A stretch of 60,055 nucleotides of DNA, taken from assembly GCA_030523775.1 (NCBI GenBank), contig JAUNHW010000015.1, positions 1-60,055 on the forward strand. Reading direction: 5' to 3'. Both the position numbers and the translations under genes were made by a program. The notes beneath the pieces were generated by a model that was not told where the DNA came from, searched no databases, and saw nothing but the letters and a program-made list of their open reading frames with translations. How positions within the stretch are numbered: the first letter of the stretch is position 1; the number at the start of each line of letters is the position of its first letter. This DNA comes from Akkermansia sp. Lineage in GTDB: Bacteria; Verrucomicrobiota; Verrucomicrobiia; Verrucomicrobiales; Akkermansiaceae. Below, one piece after another: positions 58,104 to 60,055 of this stretch.

Positions 58104-60055
58104 ATGAAAAGGACACTGACACTGCTGACGCTATTGGGAGCCATCGCCGCTGCGCCGCTGAACGCCACCGAACACTGGTGGAAAGGCGTTTCAATCAATA
58201 AGGAAACAAACCTTCTTGAGGGCGGGTACACATCATACAAGCGCTCTCCAAGCATAGACTGGGACATGTGCTGGGCAGCCTCGGCTGCAAATGCGATTGC
58301 GTGGTGGCAAGACCGTGTGGAAAAAAATGGTGCTCTGATTATCCCGGAGGGAACACCGCGTGGATATGAAGTATGGGATAACATCCGTCTGTGGTGGAAA
58401 AACAAGGGAGGTTTTCCCGGGACAGCCATTCAACATTGGATGACTGGTTGGGAGGGGCTGTACTCCGTCGAGAGTTATGCCCAGACCGCACTTGAATCAT
58501 CGGGTATTCAGCATGGCGGCTACTACAATCGTCTTGCCGGTGCCAATCTCAGCAGCTCAGACTACGGCAACTCATCCGGGGCAAATCATGAGCAGTACGA
58601 GGCCCACCCTGAGACGGATTGGCGCTACAAGTACAAATATACCATGATTCAAACGTATAGGTTCTTGTCTAGCAACGCCGAGAGTCCAGACAAAACCCTC
58701 TACCAATCTGCTTCCGAGAGAATCATCCAATACATGGATGACGACTATGCCGTGTTGTTCTCTACTCCTTCCCATGCAATGACGGTTTATGGGGTCAACG
58801 CAAATGAAGAGGGGCTGATAGACAAGTTCTATATATCAGACAACAACGATATAGGTGCAGCAAAAGGCAAGTACAGTGAACTTAGCATTTTTCCCTCTGA
58901 CGAGAGTTCAGCAAACGGCCCTGGGCTAATGGACTCCAATTACTGGGGGAATTCTCATACAATTCGAGACATTTGCGTTTTGCGCACCACGGGCATCCGC
59001 TTCCTGGACTATGATGTGCGCGTTGGAAAGAACCTCGTGGATAATAATGAGTTCCTCTTCTCCCATTATTGCAACCTCATTGTGGATGGGGCGGAAGACT
59101 ACGTGCTTCAATACGACTTGCGCGATGCCAGCGTGGATGGCAGCCCCGTGGATGCCAAAAAGGTGGTGCCGTATACCGTGGACGAGGGAGATGGATTCAC
59201 ATCATATCATGAGCTCTACACTGACGAAGTGGTAACCACAGGTGACATGCACCTGCAGGGCGGCCAGGTGACCCTGGTTGACTGCGATGCCGAGCGCAAG
59301 AACCTGGACGGTGGCGGCCGTATCGAGGGCACCATCAGCTTCGAGAACTCAAAGGTGGCGGGTACCGACCGCACTCTGAAGGTGGACCGCACAGACACCA
59401 TCGCCAAGGAAATCAACCTGAGCGCCACCAGCGGCACCAACACCCTGGAGGTGACGGAGGGCAACACCGCCAGCTTCGGCATCTTGAGCGGCACGGGCGA
59501 TCTGGACAAGACCGGCGCCGGAACCGCGGAGGTCACGGGTGCCTTGACCCTCCAGGGCGACATCCGCGTGCATGAGGGCCGCTTCATCTTCGGCAAGGAT
59601 GCCACCATCTCCGGGAACGTCTCGCTCGCCGTGTCCGGCGGTGGCGTGCTGAAAGGCAGCGGCACTTTCGCGAGCGTCACCGTGGATGATGGCGGCACGC
59701 TCATCGTGGGCAATTCCCCCGGCCGCCAGACCTATACCGGCGACCTCTCCGTGAACCTGGGCGAAATCGTCTTCGGCGTCTCCGGCTGGGAGACTCCCGC
59801 AGATGACGACCACGTGGGCTGGGGCTCCGGCACCTACTCCAACATCGTCATGAACGGCGGTGCGCTCACGCTGGGAGAGGGCTGCCAAATCAGCTTCGGC
59901 GTGGCCGATGCAGCGCTCGCCGCCCTGCTCAGCGGCAACGGCGACAGCTTCTCCATGACGATTGCCACGGGATTCGGCAACGGGGATTACTTCACGCCCG
60001 ACCTGCTCAAGCAGCTCGCCATGCAAACGGTATTCTATGTGTCGGACGAGCACGG
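58104..60055 (+). CDS. IdeS/Mac-like cysteine peptidase (H), 3' end beyond the window
   Basis: 650 codons are open to the window edge with no stop; start MKRTLTLLTLLG. Signal peptide about 1-21. Cys56 lies in DMCWAASAANAIAWWQDR, His224 in PSHAMTVYGV and Asp246 in ISDNN, all intact with the IdeS spacing of 22. The stalk has LDKTGAGTAEVTGAL and the GNSPGRQTYTGDLSVNLG module; the last residues seen (TVFYVSDEH) align with about 60 residues before the PEP-CTERM tail of gene F, so a tail just outside the window is expected. It is the only plus-strand member and the divergent partner of gene G. Its 5' half is less GC-rich than the 3' half. Confidence 0.9.
   Translation, partial: MKRTLTLLTLLGAIAAAPLNATEHWWKGVSINKETNLLEGGYTSYKRSPSIDWDMCWAASAANAIAWWQDRVEKNGALIIPEGTPRGYEVWDNIRLWWKNKGGFPGTAIQHWMTGWEGLYSVESYAQTALESSGIQHGGYYNRLAGANLSSSDYGNSSGANHEQYEAHPETDWRYKYKYTMIQTYRFLSSNAESPDKTLYQSASERIIQYMDDDYAVLFSTPSHAMTVYGVNANEEGLIDKFYISDNNDIGAAKGKYSELSIFPSDESSANGPGLMDSNYWGNSHTIRDICVLRTTGIRFLDYDVRVGKNLVDNNEFLFSHYCNLIVDGAEDYVLQYDLRDASVDGSPVDAKKVVPYTVDEGDGFTSYHELYTDEVVTTGDMHLQGGQVTLVDCDAERKNLDGGGRIEGTISFENSKVAGTDRTLKVDRTDTIAKEINLSATSGTNTLEVTEGNTASFGILSGTGDLDKTGAGTAEVTGALTLQGDIRVHEGRFIFGKDATISGNVSLAVSGGGVLKGSGTFASVTVDDGGTLIVGNSPGRQTYTGDLSVNLGEIVFGVSGWETPADDDHVGWGSGTYSNIVMNGGALTLGEGCQISFGVADAALAALLSGNGDSFSMTIATGFGNGDYFTPDLLKQLAMQTVFYVSDEH

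Noticed and set aside
1..60055. tRNA genes
   Set aside because: I looked in the intergenic gaps for cloverleaf ends and TTCGA loops in context and found none; a tRNA scan would settle it.

Overview
The window looks like the chromosome of a GC-rich, host-associated verrucomicrobium, most likely Akkermansiaceae or a close relative. The grounds are seven large secreted proteins with C-terminal PEP-CTERM sorting tails or a type V autotransporter barrel, glycan-active enzymes (GH20, GH13), an archaeal/eukaryotic-type prolyl-tRNA synthetase, and ordinary sigma70-like promoters with few Shine-Dalgarno sequences. The genus is an inference from these traits; no rRNA long enough to place it is present.

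Layout. 1-90: the 3' end of a 5S rRNA and its terminator, so an rRNA operon ends here. 0.1-7.9 kb: a GyrA/ParC-type topoisomerase subunit, a coiled-coil membrane protein, a lone tyrosine recombinase, an unknown protein, dihydropteroate synthase (folP) and a poly-Gly lipoprotein. 7.9-24.2 kb: three secreted proteins with an N-terminal IdeS/Mac-like (MEROPS C66) cysteine peptidase domain: one 3271-residue autotransporter and two PEP-CTERM proteins. 24.2-36.9 kb: PIN-domain protein, TraB/GumN-like protein, GH13 enzyme, a NERD-helicase/GH20 hexosaminidase/SEL1 operon, lipoproteins, adenylate kinase and a thioredoxin-like protein. 37-48.8 kb: hemA and a cobA-hemD fusion with a polysaccharide deacetylase, pyrC/DUF3820/menA, an AAA+ ATPase behind two arrays of 22-bp repeats, an SGNH hydrolase with proS, and an alpha-glucan phosphorylase homologue. 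49-60 kb: five more IdeS-like proteins, four on the minus strand and one on the plus strand that runs off the end of the window.

The main discovery is this family of eight IdeS/Mac-like proteins and the DNA between the last five. Six keep the catalytic Cys and His, one has lost both (Cys to Ser, His to Cys) and one has lost the His (to Tyr), so intact and apparently dead paralogues stand side by side. In the second cluster a roughly 180-bp element occurs three times. Two copies have exactly 141 bp between inverted repeats of 19-20 bp, carry an outward -35 box just inside one arm, and have the matching -10 just outside it. That is the geometry of an invertible (phase-variable) promoter or of a short mobile element with terminal inverted repeats. 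A related 21-bp palindrome lies upstream of the tyrosine recombinase gene at 4.8 kb.

A second recurring theme is transcription signals. At least eight genes have a recognisable -35/-10 pair whose -10 box ends only 5-10 bp before the ATG, which predicts leaderless or nearly leaderless mRNAs.
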